Below are positions 1 to 8,612 of a stretch of DNA of 64,000 bases, piece by piece. Under the pieces are notes generated by a model. It did no database searches. It saw nothing but the letters and a program-made list of their open reading frames with translations, and was not told where the DNA came from. Each line of letters starts with the position of its first letter. Position 1 is the stretch's first letter. Both the position numbers and the translations under genes were made by a program. Origin of the DNA: JAVZLQ01 sp049972525 (GTDB lineage: Archaea > Thermoproteota > Bathyarchaeia > Bathyarchaeales > Bathycorpusculaceae); contig JBMFKI010000005.1 of the NCBI GenBank assembly GCA_049972525.1, positions 29,741 through 93,740 on the forward strand. The letters run 5' to 3'.

Positions 1-100
1 CATGCTGAGGAAGGAGAGCAATCTCCTCAATCCTGGAACAACGGCAGACATCATTGCCGCTGCCCTTGCCCTGGCTGTTTTGAGCGGCTACCGACCATAA
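1..100 (+). CDS. C-terminal end of a CitG-like (triphosphoribosyl-dephospho-CoA synthase family) protein, partial
   Basis: Only the last 33 codons are in the window, read in the frame beginning at base 2 and ending with TAA at 98-100. The tail contains the motif NPGTTADIIAAALA, which matches the conserved C-terminal NPGTTAD motif of the CitG/MdcB family (ATP + dephospho-CoA to the 2'-triphosphoribosyl form). Archaeal members are usually of unknown substrate. Identification rests on this one motif, so the family is likely but the function is not established. It lies about 150 bases upstream of fwdD on the same strand. Confidence 0.6.
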   Translation, partial: MLRKESNLLNPGTTADIIAAALALAVLSGYRP

Positions 101-110
101 AACAGAAAAT

Positions 111-141
111 TAGAGGGGGAGAGGTCACTATTGGCTTTTCC
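111..141 (+). repeat. Intergenic repeat, copy A
   Basis: The stretch TAGAGGGGG followed by GTCACTATTGG and CTTTTCC closely resembles a stretch at 33907-33937. Both copies are non-coding and both are preceded by GAAAAT. It sits between the CitG-like gene and fwdD. Function unknown; it could be a dispersed element or a regulatory site. Confidence 0.4.
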
Positions 142-257
142 AGCAGCCAAAAGTACATGGCTTTTCAGTCCTAAAAGAGGATAAATTAATTAGATTAAAA
201 TTTCTGTACGTAGCTTTCAAGGGATGTTGAGCGTTTAATTGCAAGTGTTGAGGTTGA

Positions 258-668
258 ATGATGGAAGAGAAGCCTAAGCTGAAAGTTATCTTGCTGACGG
301 GGCGCACAATAAAGCAGGGCGCCGAGAAAGAGCGGGGTAAATCCTCCAAAGAGTATGTGAAAAGTGTCTCAGTTTGTTTTATGGACCCAGAGGATATGAA
401 AAAGCTAGGCGTAAAGGATGGAACAAACGTTCAGGTTTCAACGGCTTTCGGCTCAGTGGTGGTTAAGGCCAAAAAATCTTTGAGGGCACCACATCAAGGC
501 GTAATATTCATTCCCTATGGTCTTTGGGCAAACGTTGTTGTTGACCCGGAAACTCATGGGATTGGTATGCCGTCCTTTAAGGGGGTTCCAGCCACTGTGG
601 ATCCAGCTCCAGACAAGCCTGTTCTAGGCTTGGAGGAACTTCTAAAAACAGTTTTTAGGAAGGGTTAA
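258..668 (+). CDS. fwdD: Formylmethanofuran dehydrogenase subunit D (molybdopterin-dinucleotide-binding domain)
   Basis: A 136-residue protein of the MopB C-terminal domain type that caps the bis-MGD cofactor of formylmethanofuran dehydrogenase (CO2 + methanofuran to formyl-methanofuran). Length fits free-standing FwdD/FmdD. It opens the fwdDBAC-mch cluster and its TAA stop shares a base with the fwdB ATG (TAATG), so translation is probably coupled. The first of two adjacent ATG codons is used here; the second, three bases on, is equally possible. Tungsten versus molybdenum use cannot be told from the sequence. Confidence 0.88.
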   Translation: MMEEKPKLKVILLTGRTIKQGAEKERGKSSKEYVKSVSVCFMDPEDMKKLGVKDGTNVQVSTAFGSVVVKAKKSLRAPHQGVIFIPYGLWANVVVDPETHGIGMPSFKGVPATVDPAPDKPVLGLEELLKTVFRKG

Positions 669-2131
669 TGATGCCAGTTGTTAAAGCCGTGACGTGTCCG
701 GTTTGTGGAAGCCTATGCGATGACATAGAACTAACAATTGAAGATGGGCGTGTAGTTAAGGTTAAGAATGGCTGTGCCATGTGTGAAGCCAAGTTTTTGG
801 GCTACTGCGGCGAACACCGCGTTTTAAAGCCTATGATAAGGAAGAATGGCGAGCTTGTCAAAACAACCCTTAAAGAGGCTATTAGAAGGGCTGCTGAAAT
901 TTTGGCTGAAGCCAACTACCCAGTTCTTTACGGCTGGAGCAGCACAAGCTGCGAAGCCATAAGCGTTGGCATAGAACTAGCCGAAGAGGTTGGCGGAGTA
1001 ATAGACAATACGGCGGTGGTCTGCCACGGACCATCAGTTCTAAGCATCCAAGACGTTGGAATTCCATCATGCACTCTGGGGCAGATTAGGCATAGAGCAG
1101 ACCTAATCGTTTATTGGGGAAGCAACCCGTGGAGCGCCCATCCAAGGCACATTGAACGCTACACAGCCTTCTCGGAAGGAAGGTTTAAGAAAAGTGCGTG
1201 GAGAAGCTACGTGAACAAGGTTAAGGCTTGGGTTGGAAGGAAAAAGGTTCAAAGTGCCATCAAAAGGCTATTCTTCAAAAAGCCACCGCCAGCCCCGCCA
1301 CCTGTCTCCGTGTATAAGCCCTACCCATCCATAGCAAAGGAAGGGAGAAAACTTATAGTGATTGATGTTAGGCGAACAAAGTCTGCTGAAATTGCAGACT
1401 ATTTCGTGCAGGTCGAGCCAAACAAGGACTATGAGCTTCTGCAGGCTTTTAGGGCTTTGATACGCGAACAAGAGCTTGAAGTTGACAAGGTGGCTGGAGT
1501 CCCAGTAGAGTATTTGGAGGAGGTTGCAGACGCCATGGTAAGCTGTGACTTCGGCACATTGTTTTTTGGTCTTGGCTTAACTATGAGCAGCGGCAAACTC
1601 CGAAACGTCGACGCCGCACTTTCACTGGTGCGGGACCTAAACATGCGCACAAAGTTTATCATAATGCCCATGCGGGGACACTTCAACGTGACTGGCGCTA
1701 ATACGGTTTTCACTTGGCAGACGGGCTACCCCTATGCTGTTGATTTTTCGCTTGGCTATCCAAGGTACAATCCTGGCGAGACATCTGTTGTTGATGTTTT
1801 GCTGCGGAAGGAGTCAGACGCCGCCCTAATAGTGGCTTCAGACCCAGTTTCAAACTTCCCTCGTAAGGCGGCTGAACACCTAGTGGAAAACCCATTAGTT
1901 GTTATTGACCCCCACATGAATGTGACAGCCCAAATGGCTGACGTGCTTATCCCATCAGCTTTTGTGGGTATAGAAGCCTCTGGAACAGCTTACAGAATGG
2001 ACCACGTGCCCATACCACTGAAAAAGGTTGTTGACCCGCCTAGGGGGATGCTTCCCGACGAGGAGATTCTTAGACGAATCCTAGCCGAAGTTAGGAAGAT
2101 AAAAAAGAGTAAAGCGAAGGAGGAAGCCTAA
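668..2131 (+). CDS. fwdB: Formylmethanofuran dehydrogenase subunit B (catalytic Mo/W subunit)
   Basis: The 487-residue catalytic subunit carrying the W/Mo-bis-MGD site and one [4Fe-4S] cluster. The N-terminal cysteines (CPVCGSLC at 10-17 and a Cys pair near 36-39) fit the cluster site, and Cys119 in VVCHGPS fits the metal ligand. Residues about 174-225 look inserted: a Lys/Arg-rich segment followed by PPPAPPP lies between the RHIERYTAF and LIVIDVRRTK segments that I would expect to be almost adjacent. Family members are usually about 430 residues. The stop overlaps the fwdA ATG (TAATG). Confidence 0.92.
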   Translation: MMPVVKAVTCPVCGSLCDDIELTIEDGRVVKVKNGCAMCEAKFLGYCGEHRVLKPMIRKNGELVKTTLKEAIRRAAEILAEANYPVLYGWSSTSCEAISVGIELAEEVGGVIDNTAVVCHGPSVLSIQDVGIPSCTLGQIRHRADLIVYWGSNPWSAHPRHIERYTAFSEGRFKKSAWRSYVNKVKAWVGRKKVQSAIKRLFFKKPPPAPPPVSVYKPYPSIAKEGRKLIVIDVRRTKSAEIADYFVQVEPNKDYELLQAFRALIREQELEVDKVAGVPVEYLEEVADAMVSCDFGTLFFGLGLTMSSGKLRNVDAALSLVRDLNMRTKFIIMPMRGHFNVTGANTVFTWQTGYPYAVDFSLGYPRYNPGETSVVDVLLRKESDAALIVASDPVSNFPRKAAEHLVENPLVVIDPHMNVTAQMADVLIPSAFVGIEASGTAYRMDHVPIPLKKVVDPPRGMLPDEEILRRILAEVRKIKKSKAKEEA

Positions 2132-3822
2132 TGGAACTCCTAATAAAAAACGGCTTCGTTTACGACCCAATTAACGGGATTAACGGAGAAAAGATGAATA
2201 TAGCCGTCAAAGACGGCAAGATAGTTGAGAAGGTTAACGAGCGCCGCGCAAAAAGGATAGACGCCACAGGAATGGTTGTTATGCCGGGCGGGGTTGACAT
2301 CCACAGCCACATAGCAGGGAGCGAAGTGAACTCCAGTAGACTCCTGCGCCCAGAGGACCACTATAAGGATTTTGAACGCAAAACAGCCGTGACAAGGTCT
2401 GGCGTGGGCTATTCCATTCCATCCACTTTTACGACGGGCTACCGTTATGCGAGGATGGGCTGGACTACAGTTATGAATCCATCCATGCCGCCCTTAGAGG
2501 CTAGGCACACACATGAGGAGTTGAGCGACACTCCCATAATTGATAAGGCTAGTTATCCACTTCTCGGCGACTGGTGGTTTGTCCTAGAATACTTGAGGGA
2601 CGGCAAAATAGAGGAGTGCGCTCGCCACGTGGCATGGATGATTAAGGCGACTAAGGGCTATGCCATAAAGCTTGTAAACCCCGGCGGGCTTGAGGCTTGG
2701 GGCTTCGGGCGTAATGTAAGGGATATAGACGACCAAGTCCCATACTTTGGAATCACGCCCCGCGAGATCATCCGAGGATTATGCAAGGTTAATAAGCTTC
2801 TAAACTTGCCCCACACGATTCACGTGCACACCAACAATTTGGGCAAACCTGGCAACTATGTAACAGCCTTAGAAACAATGAGGTGTGTTGAAGATTTAGC
2901 CCAAGACGACAAGCCTGTAATTCACATAACACATTGTCAGTTCAGCGCCTTTAAGGGAGACGACTGGAGAACCTTCGGGTCTGGGGCTGAGGAAATAGCC
3001 AACTATGTTAATGCGCATTCTCACGTGACGATGGACATGGGGCAAGTGATATTCACGGACACAACCACAATGACGGCTGACGGGCCCTTCCAGTACCTAC
3101 TTCACACTTTAAGTGGAAACAAGTGGGTAAACCACGATGTTGAAACGGAAACAAGCGCTGGCATAGTGCCCTTCCACTATAAAAGGAAGAGCCATGTACA
3201 CGCAACCCAATGGTCTATTGGGCTGGAACTAGCCCTACTAATCAAGGATCCATGGAAAATCTTGATGACCACGGACCATCCGAACGGCGGACCATTTATT
3301 GCCTATCCGAGGATTGTGGCCTGGCTTATGAGCAGGAAAGCGAGAGAAGCCACGCTGAGAAAGATTAATCCGAGGGCGAGGAGCAGAAGCCTCCTCCCAA
3401 CAATAGACCGTGAATTGGGCTTTTATGAAATAGCCATAGTGACGAGGGCTGGACAAGCCAAAGCTCTAGGACTTAAAAACAAGGGGCACTTGGGCATAGG
3501 CGCGGACGCGGACATAGCCATATACAACTTCAACCCTGAAACCATGGACCCGTCGAAGAAGTATAAGGCTGTTAGGAGGGCTTTCAAGAGGGCAGCCTAC
3601 ACAATTAAAGGCGGGCAAGTGGTGGTTAAGGAAGGCGAAGTCCTAAAGCACATTGAAGGGGCAACCATGTGGTTGAATGTGCAAACCAGCGAGGAGGCGA
3701 AAATAACAGAGGACATGAAAAGGCGGTTCAAGGAGTATTGGACCGTTGAGTTTGAGAACTACCCCGTAAGTGAGGGTTATTTGGCAATTTCCCAACCCAT
3801 AACCGTGAAGGCTGATGTGTAA
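2131..3822 (+). CDS. fwdA: Formylmethanofuran dehydrogenase subunit A (amidohydrolase)
   Basis: A 563-residue metal-dependent amidohydrolase. In the known complex this subunit condenses formate, delivered by a channel from FwdB, with methanofuran at a binuclear metal centre. The first metal motif HSH is at residues 58-60 (DIHSHIAG), and the later IHVHTN, ITHCQF and TTDHPNG segments supply further candidate ligands. Length is normal for the family (about 570). Coupled to fwdB upstream and to fwdC downstream, where TAATG is shared at 3820-3824. Confidence 0.93.
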   Translation: MELLIKNGFVYDPINGINGEKMNIAVKDGKIVEKVNERRAKRIDATGMVVMPGGVDIHSHIAGSEVNSSRLLRPEDHYKDFERKTAVTRSGVGYSIPSTFTTGYRYARMGWTTVMNPSMPPLEARHTHEELSDTPIIDKASYPLLGDWWFVLEYLRDGKIEECARHVAWMIKATKGYAIKLVNPGGLEAWGFGRNVRDIDDQVPYFGITPREIIRGLCKVNKLLNLPHTIHVHTNNLGKPGNYVTALETMRCVEDLAQDDKPVIHITHCQFSAFKGDDWRTFGSGAEEIANYVNAHSHVTMDMGQVIFTDTTTMTADGPFQYLLHTLSGNKWVNHDVETETSAGIVPFHYKRKSHVHATQWSIGLELALLIKDPWKILMTTDHPNGGPFIAYPRIVAWLMSRKAREATLRKINPRARSRSLLPTIDRELGFYEIAIVTRAGQAKALGLKNKGHLGIGADADIAIYNFNPETMDPSKKYKAVRRAFKRAAYTIKGGQVVVKEGEVLKHIEGATMWLNVQTSEEAKITEDMKRRFKEYWTVEFENYPVSEGYLAISQPITVKADV

Positions 3823-4649
3823 TGATTGTGAACCTATACCCCATTAAAGAGTTTAAACTGCCAATAGTGGCTGAACGCATAAACCCAGACATCTTCCAAG
3901 GGAAAAAGCCGAAGGAAATTGAAAAGCTGGAGGTTTGGGAAGGGAACAAACAGAAAAGCCTCGGAGAACTCTTCAAGGTCGAAGTGGCAGAGGCGGAAGG
4001 CACTCCGCAAGCCACTATCATAACCATTAATGGCGATGTAAGCCGAGTTAGGCGGATAGGCACCGGAATGAGAAGCGGCGAAATCATAGTTAAAGGGGAT
4101 GCTGGCATGCACTTGGGCGAAGAAATGCGGGGCGGAAAAATAACAGTCTACGGCAATGTGTTGGGCTGGGCTGGCTCTATGATGAAAGGGGGAACAATAG
4201 AAATTCACGGGAATGCCAGCGACTATTTGGGGGCTCCATACCGTGGAAGCACAGAGGGCATGAGGGGCGGAAAAATAATTGTGCATGGAAATGTTGGAAA
4301 CGAAGCTGGAGCCCACATGAGAAACGGCATAATAAAGGTTTATGGCAGCGCTGGACAATTTGCTGGGCTTCGAATGCGTGAAGGGACAATTTATATTCAA
4401 AGGGACGCAGAAACGCGAATAGGCGCTTGTATGAAAGGCGGCAAAATAGTTGTTGGAGGCTTTCTAGAATCTGTTCTGCCGTCATTTACAATAGATGGCA
4501 TAAAAGAGAAAGTTAAGATTGAGGAGGACGAGATAGCTATGGGACCGTTCTATCTTTTTCTCGGAGACCTCGTTGAGCATGGTGAGGGCAAACTTTACAT
4601 TTTTAAAGATAAGAACCCTCACCTAAACGTTTACGAAAAATTCCTATGA
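3822..4649 (+). CDS. fwdC: Formylmethanofuran dehydrogenase subunit C
   Basis: A 275-residue protein whose middle (about residues 80-220) is a run of degenerate repeats with the spacing GG-I-V-GN-G, typical of the right-handed beta-helix of FwdC and of the glutamate synthase alpha-subunit C-terminal domain. It is structural and holds FwdA and FwdB together. Mch follows after 13 bases. No fwdE, fwdF or fwdG lies in the window, so the electron-transfer part of the complex must be encoded elsewhere or differ. Confidence 0.9.
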   Translation: MIVNLYPIKEFKLPIVAERINPDIFQGKKPKEIEKLEVWEGNKQKSLGELFKVEVAEAEGTPQATIITINGDVSRVRRIGTGMRSGEIIVKGDAGMHLGEEMRGGKITVYGNVLGWAGSMMKGGTIEIHGNASDYLGAPYRGSTEGMRGGKIIVHGNVGNEAGAHMRNGIIKVYGSAGQFAGLRMREGTIYIQRDAETRIGACMKGGKIVVGGFLESVLPSFTIDGIKEKVKIEEDEIAMGPFYLFLGDLVEHGEGKLYIFKDKNPHLNVYEKFL

Positions 4650-4662
4650 TGGAGACAAAATT

Positions 4663-5625
4663 ATGAATGAAAGTTTAAGTGTTAACAAACTTGCATGGAA
4701 ACTTTTAGAAAAATTATGCGGAGACCCAGAGCTTTATGGCGTAAACGTTTCAAAGTCAGCTTTAGGCGCAACAATTGTTGACGCTGGAATAAAAGCCAAA
4801 GGCGGGTTCCAAGCTGGAAAGATCATAACCGAGATCTGCATGGGCGGACTCGCAAAAGCAGAAATAATTTCGCAAAGATACGGTGAAATTGAGCTTCCAT
4901 CAATATTCGTCTATACGGATTATCCAGCAATAGCAACCTTCGGTTCACAGTTTGCGGGTTGGCAAATTAAGGAAAACGACTACTTCGCAATCGGCTCTGG
5001 GCCAGCAAGAGCTCTAGCCCAAAAGCCAAAGGAAATCTATGAAAAAATCGGTTATAGGGACAATTACGAAAAAGCCATAATCGTTTTGGAAACTGATAAG
5101 CTCCCTCCAGAAAAGCTCGTAAAATGTTTTGTTCAGGACTGCCACGTTAAACCCGAAAACCTTGCAATAATTTTAACACCAACAGTAAGCCTAGTCGGCG
5201 CAATACAAGTTTCTGGAAGGATAATTGAAACTGGAATGCTTAAGCTTAGCAGGCTTGGGTTAAATCCAAACGCGATATTGCACGCTTATGGAACAGCACC
5301 AATACCGCCAATACACCCAAAATTTGTTAAGGCAATGGCAAGAACGAATGATGCGATATTGTACGGCGGAACAGCCCACTACCTTGTTGACTACGGAAAC
5401 GAAGAAGAACTGAAAAGCATCGTGGAAAAGGCACCGTCAAAAGCCTCAAAAGACTATGGAAAAACCTTCTTAGAAATTTTTAAAGCAGTAAACTATGACT
5501 TCTATAAGATAGACCCGGACCTTTTTGCGCCAGCAGCTATCGAGGTCAATGATGTAAAAACTGGTAAGATCTTTCAAGCAGGAAATGTCAATTTTAAAGT
5601 ATTAATGCAGTCTTTAGGCTTCTAG
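4663..5625 (+). CDS. mch: Methenyltetrahydromethanopterin cyclohydrolase
   Basis: A 320-residue enzyme interconverting N5-formyl- and N5,N10-methenyl-tetrahydromethanopterin, a cytoplasmic step after Fwd and formyltransferase. Length and the segments ATFGSQFAGWQI and YGTAPIPPIHP match the Mch family. A Shine-Dalgarno-like GGAG precedes the ATG. It ends the fwd cluster; its TAG overlaps by four bases the stop of the convergent S-component gene. It supports a methanopterin-dependent methyl branch. Confidence 0.93.
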   Translation: MNESLSVNKLAWKLLEKLCGDPELYGVNVSKSALGATIVDAGIKAKGGFQAGKIITEICMGGLAKAEIISQRYGEIELPSIFVYTDYPAIATFGSQFAGWQIKENDYFAIGSGPARALAQKPKEIYEKIGYRDNYEKAIIVLETDKLPPEKLVKCFVQDCHVKPENLAIILTPTVSLVGAIQVSGRIIETGMLKLSRLGLNPNAILHAYGTAPIPPIHPKFVKAMARTNDAILYGGTAHYLVDYGNEEELKSIVEKAPSKASKDYGKTFLEIFKAVNYDFYKIDPDLFAPAAIEVNDVKTGKIFQAGNVNFKVLMQSLGF

Positions 5626-6227
5626 CTCTGTTTTGTTGTTTTAAATTTAGGGATAAACGGTTTTTCAAAGAATCTACTAATGAAATCGCTAAAGCCGTAG
5701 TTCCCTATTAAGGCTGCCATCAAAAAGCTCATTATGGCTATTTCTCCCATTGCCTTTGGCAGTATATAATAAATGAATATGTAAGGGCCTCCTCTTCCAA
5801 GGAAGAACGGCATTAGATAAGCGAAATAAGCATAAGTGTATATGCCTTCCGGGATATACGCTAGGAAAGTTGCGGGAATCGCGATAAGCGACGGGTATTT
5901 TCTCTTCCCTATACGTAGACTTTTTGAGATGATTCCCGTGGTTAACCCTGTCAAAGCTTTTCCGGCGGGTAATCCAATCAATCCAAGCCATGAACTCATG
6001 CCAAGGGGACCAAACATTATTCCTGGCATTATTCCTGCGAAGAGTCCAGAAATCAGACCTACCATAGGGCCTCCGTAAAAACCTGCAATGAAAACTGCCA
6101 TAAGGGAAAAATCCAAAGCTATTCCTGGAGCGAGGTTTCCCGCGTAATACGATATTACAAACAATATATTTCCCAGGGCACCCATCATTAAGGTAAATGA
6201 TATAGTCCTTGTGTTCATTCTCTCCAT
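5622..6227 (-). CDS. ECF transporter S component, substrate unknown
   Basis: A 201-residue, highly hydrophobic protein with about six membrane segments and an N-terminal layout typical of energy-coupling-factor S components (a Gly-rich GFYGGPMVGLISGLFAG segment in the third helix). S components bind a vitamin or metal and borrow a shared ATPase/T module; no such module is adjacent. The gene converges on mch and has its own promoter with a palindrome at 6251-6275. The substrate cannot be read from the sequence. Confidence 0.72.
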   Translation of the reverse strand: MERMNTRTISFTLMMGALGNILFVISYYAGNLAPGIALDFSLMAVFIAGFYGGPMVGLISGLFAGIMPGIMFGPLGMSSWLGLIGLPAGKALTGLTTGIISKSLRIGKRKYPSLIAIPATFLAYIPEGIYTYAYFAYLMPFFLGRGGPYIFIYYILPKAMGEIAIMSFLMAALIGNYGFSDFISRFFEKPFIPKFKTTKQS

Positions 6228-6250
6228 CTCATTTCTGCATATGGCTCGGT

Positions 6251-6275
6251 AATTATTTAAGAGTAGCTACTTAAA
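6251..6275 (-). promoter_or_regulatory. Promoter with a palindrome before the S-component gene
   Basis: On the minus strand an A/T-rich CTTAAATAATT (6251-6261) lies about 25-30 bases before the ATG at 6227, as expected for a TATA box with a short leader. The exact palindrome AGTAGCTACT (6262-6271), flanked by TTTAAG and CTTAAA arms, covers its upstream edge where TFB would bind, so a repressor site is plausible. Confidence 0.4.
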
Positions 6276-6303
6276 AAAGAGTAATAAGAAACCCACACAT
6301 TGA

Positions 6304-6313
6304 AAAATAAATA
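6304..6313 (+). promoter_or_regulatory. TATA box of the coiled-coil/phosphatase operon
   Basis: The stretch AAATAAATAT is centred about 25 bases before the ATG at 6333, the spacing of an archaeal leaderless promoter. This supports 6333 over the in-frame TTG at 6300 as the start, because the TTG would lie upstream of the TATA box. Confidence 0.5.
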
Positions 6314-6332
6314 TTGCTTAAGCGTATATTCT

Positions 6333-7604
6333 ATGGGGAATCGCTTGTCCGAAACCTTAACAATATCTTCAAGGAACATTAAAAGCTGGCTTGAAAATGA
6401 AACAAGCTCAATTTTTGTTCCAGTTCACTCACGCGCTGAAAAAGTTCTTGCTGAACTGCGTAGGACTTTGAACGAGCTTTCTAATGCAAGCAAAATGCTT
6501 TTCGACAATAGTGCAAAGGAGATTGAGAAACGGAACTTGAAAACTTATAAGCGTGCAAGAGCCCTAAACAAACTTTCACGTTTATTCCTTGAAAGAACAA
6601 GGCAGATTAAAATTCCAGAAAATGTTTCCTACGACAGCTTAAACAACCTTATCGGCGAGATCCAAAAAGCGCTAGCTGTAACTGAAATAGATGTTAGAAA
6701 TTGGTTTCCAAGAATTTCACCATTCTTTATCCTTGACAGAAGAAAATTTTTGGTGGAATTTGAAAAGTCAAAGGCAACATTAAAGGAAGCTCAAAATTTT
6801 CTCTCAAAAGAGTATGCCAAAACAAAAACTTTGGAGGAAACATTTCAACTTATAGACAAACTGCAGATTCTAGAGGGAGAACTCTCAAAATTTAAGGAGC
6901 AAAAAACGGAAGTTGAAAATGAAAAGGAAATGATTCTCAAAGAAATCGCTGATGTCCAACAAAAAATGGCTGATTTAAAAAGCAAAGGCGAAATAAGTCA
7001 ACTAAGCCAAGTTAATCTGGAAATAGAGGCATTAAACGCTGAAGTTAAGCATAGCCTGCAGCATCTCCAAAAGCCATTCATAAAAATGAAAGCGCAAAGT
7101 CTCCACGGTGGTGGAAGCGGTTTAACACAAGATGAGCTTAAAAAATTGACGCGGTATTTAGAGAATCCATTTGAGGCATTAGCTACTGAAGAAAATGGCT
7201 ATCCCATTTTGAGGCAAATACTTCAAAAACTAGCCCTTTCAATGACTAGTGGAAAATTGAAGCTCAAACCGGAGAAGATGAGGAAAGCTGGGCAAACAAT
7301 AGAAAACATCTTGAAAAGAAACTCGCTGGATGAACCCTACAAAAAATGTGTGGATATATTTGCAAGGAAAAATAGTATTTCAGCATCTGCGGAGCTTGCA
7401 AAAAGCCAAAGCGGCTTATCTAAGCTTCAAGAAGATCTTGAGAATTTGGATCGAAGAAAAAACGTTATAGAGTCTAAAGAAAAGGCTGTTGAAAGAGCGA
7501 TTAAAGAAACGTTAGAGAAGATTCAAAATCACAAGGATAGAATAGAGAAGAACATTCAGAGTTTTCTAGGAAAAAAAGTAATCATCGAAAAAATTGAGGC
7601 TTAA
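6333..7604 (+). CDS. Coiled-coil protein of unknown function, paired with a PPP phosphatase
   Basis: About 423 residues, rich in Lys and Glu with long heptad stretches (about residues 130-240 and 350-415) around a less regular centre containing a Gly-rich turn (GGGSG). No catalytic motif is visible. The phosphatase gene begins two bases after its stop, so the two are almost certainly co-transcribed and the coiled coil may be a scaffold or substrate. I do not recognise a named family. The start at 6333 is chosen from the promoter position. Confidence 0.7.
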   Translation: MGNRLSETLTISSRNIKSWLENETSSIFVPVHSRAEKVLAELRRTLNELSNASKMLFDNSAKEIEKRNLKTYKRARALNKLSRLFLERTRQIKIPENVSYDSLNNLIGEIQKALAVTEIDVRNWFPRISPFFILDRRKFLVEFEKSKATLKEAQNFLSKEYAKTKTLEETFQLIDKLQILEGELSKFKEQKTEVENEKEMILKEIADVQQKMADLKSKGEISQLSQVNLEIEALNAEVKHSLQHLQKPFIKMKAQSLHGGGSGLTQDELKKLTRYLENPFEALATEENGYPILRQILQKLALSMTSGKLKLKPEKMRKAGQTIENILKRNSLDEPYKKCVDIFARKNSISASAELAKSQSGLSKLQEDLENLDRRKNVIESKEKAVERAIKETLEKIQNHKDRIEKNIQSFLGKKVIIEKIEA

Positions 7605-7606
7605 AA

Positions 7607-8536
7607 TTGCAGCTAGACGTTACGCATGTGATAAAAGAAGCCCTAGAAGCACAATACGATGAATTTGTAAGGACAGTTGAAGAAGCAAAAGAAATACTCT
7701 GCAGCGAAGATGGCGATTTAGAAAACTTCCAAGTTATTGGAAGACTTATTCAACTTAAACCAGTAGGAGAAGCCTTGATAGTTGGCGACTTGCATGGCGA
7801 CATAGAAAGCTGCTTCAACATATTGAAAAAAAGCGATTTCCTCAATAAGATGCGCCAAAAAAGTGACGCAATTCTGATATTTCTCGGAGATTACGGTGAT
7901 AGGGGTGAATACTCAAAGGAAGTTTACTACGCGATTCTAAAATTGAAGCTACTTTTCCCAAATCAGGTAATTCTTATGCGTGGAAATCATGAAGGGCCAG
8001 AAGACCTTCTCGCTTCGCCACATGACTTACCGTTAGAGTTTCAGATGAAATTCGGTGAGAAATGGGAAGAGGCATACACAAAAATTCGTGAACTGTTCAG
8101 ATGCCTCTACTTGGCAGTCTATGTTGAAGAACGCTGCTTAATGATTCACGGCGGACTACCTACACAAGCCAAGACAATTTTGGATTTGGCATACGCCCAC
8201 AGAAACCACCCAAAACAAACCTTTCTGGAAGAGATGCTTTGGAGCGACCCAAACGATATAGTAAGCGAGGCATGCGCCTCGCCGCGTGGTGCTGGAAAAC
8301 TCTTCGGCAAAAAAGTGACGAGGGAAATTCTTGAAAGGTTTAATGTAAAGTTTTTGATAAGAGGGCACGAACCATGCCACGAAGGATTTAAAGTAGACCA
8401 CGATGGCATGGTTTTAACGTTGTTTTCTCGGAAGGGTCCACCATACTTTAACGCGTACGGCGCATATCTCCAGTTTGAACTTGCCAAAAAATTTGGGAAT
8501 GCTGAACAACTGCTAAGATATATTCATAAGTTTTAG
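7607..8536 (+). CDS. PPP-family serine/threonine protein phosphatase
   Basis: A 309-residue metallophosphatase with the complete PPP signature: GDLHGD at 60-65, GDYGDRG at 94-100 and RGNHEG at 125-130, followed by IHGGLP and RGHEP with the later metal-binding histidines. These ligands form the two-metal site that dephosphorylates phosphoserine and phosphothreonine. An extra N-terminal helical region of about 50 residues precedes the domain. The start is TTG, two bases after the upstream stop. Substrate unknown; the coiled-coil partner is the obvious candidate. Confidence 0.85.
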   Translation: MQLDVTHVIKEALEAQYDEFVRTVEEAKEILCSEDGDLENFQVIGRLIQLKPVGEALIVGDLHGDIESCFNILKKSDFLNKMRQKSDAILIFLGDYGDRGEYSKEVYYAILKLKLLFPNQVILMRGNHEGPEDLLASPHDLPLEFQMKFGEKWEEAYTKIRELFRCLYLAVYVEERCLMIHGGLPTQAKTILDLAYAHRNHPKQTFLEEMLWSDPNDIVSEACASPRGAGKLFGKKVTREILERFNVKFLIRGHEPCHEGFKVDHDGMVLTLFSRKGPPYFNAYGAYLQFELAKKFGNAEQLLRYIHKF

Positions 8537-8612
8537 TAACTATGCAAACACGGGAAACTTTAAGAGTGCTTTTTCTCTAGCATCTCACAAAAAGGTGAGG
8601 GAAGGCTCAATT

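Noticed and set aside
1268..1713. Minus-strand open frames across fwdB
   Set aside because: Antisense shadows of a strongly conserved gene with no family resemblance or ribosome-binding site.
3834..4485. Two long minus-strand frames (188 and 102 residues) opposite fwdC
   Set aside because: They arise from the Gly-rich repeat pattern of fwdC read backwards; composition is Cys/His/Phe-rich and unlike real proteins here.
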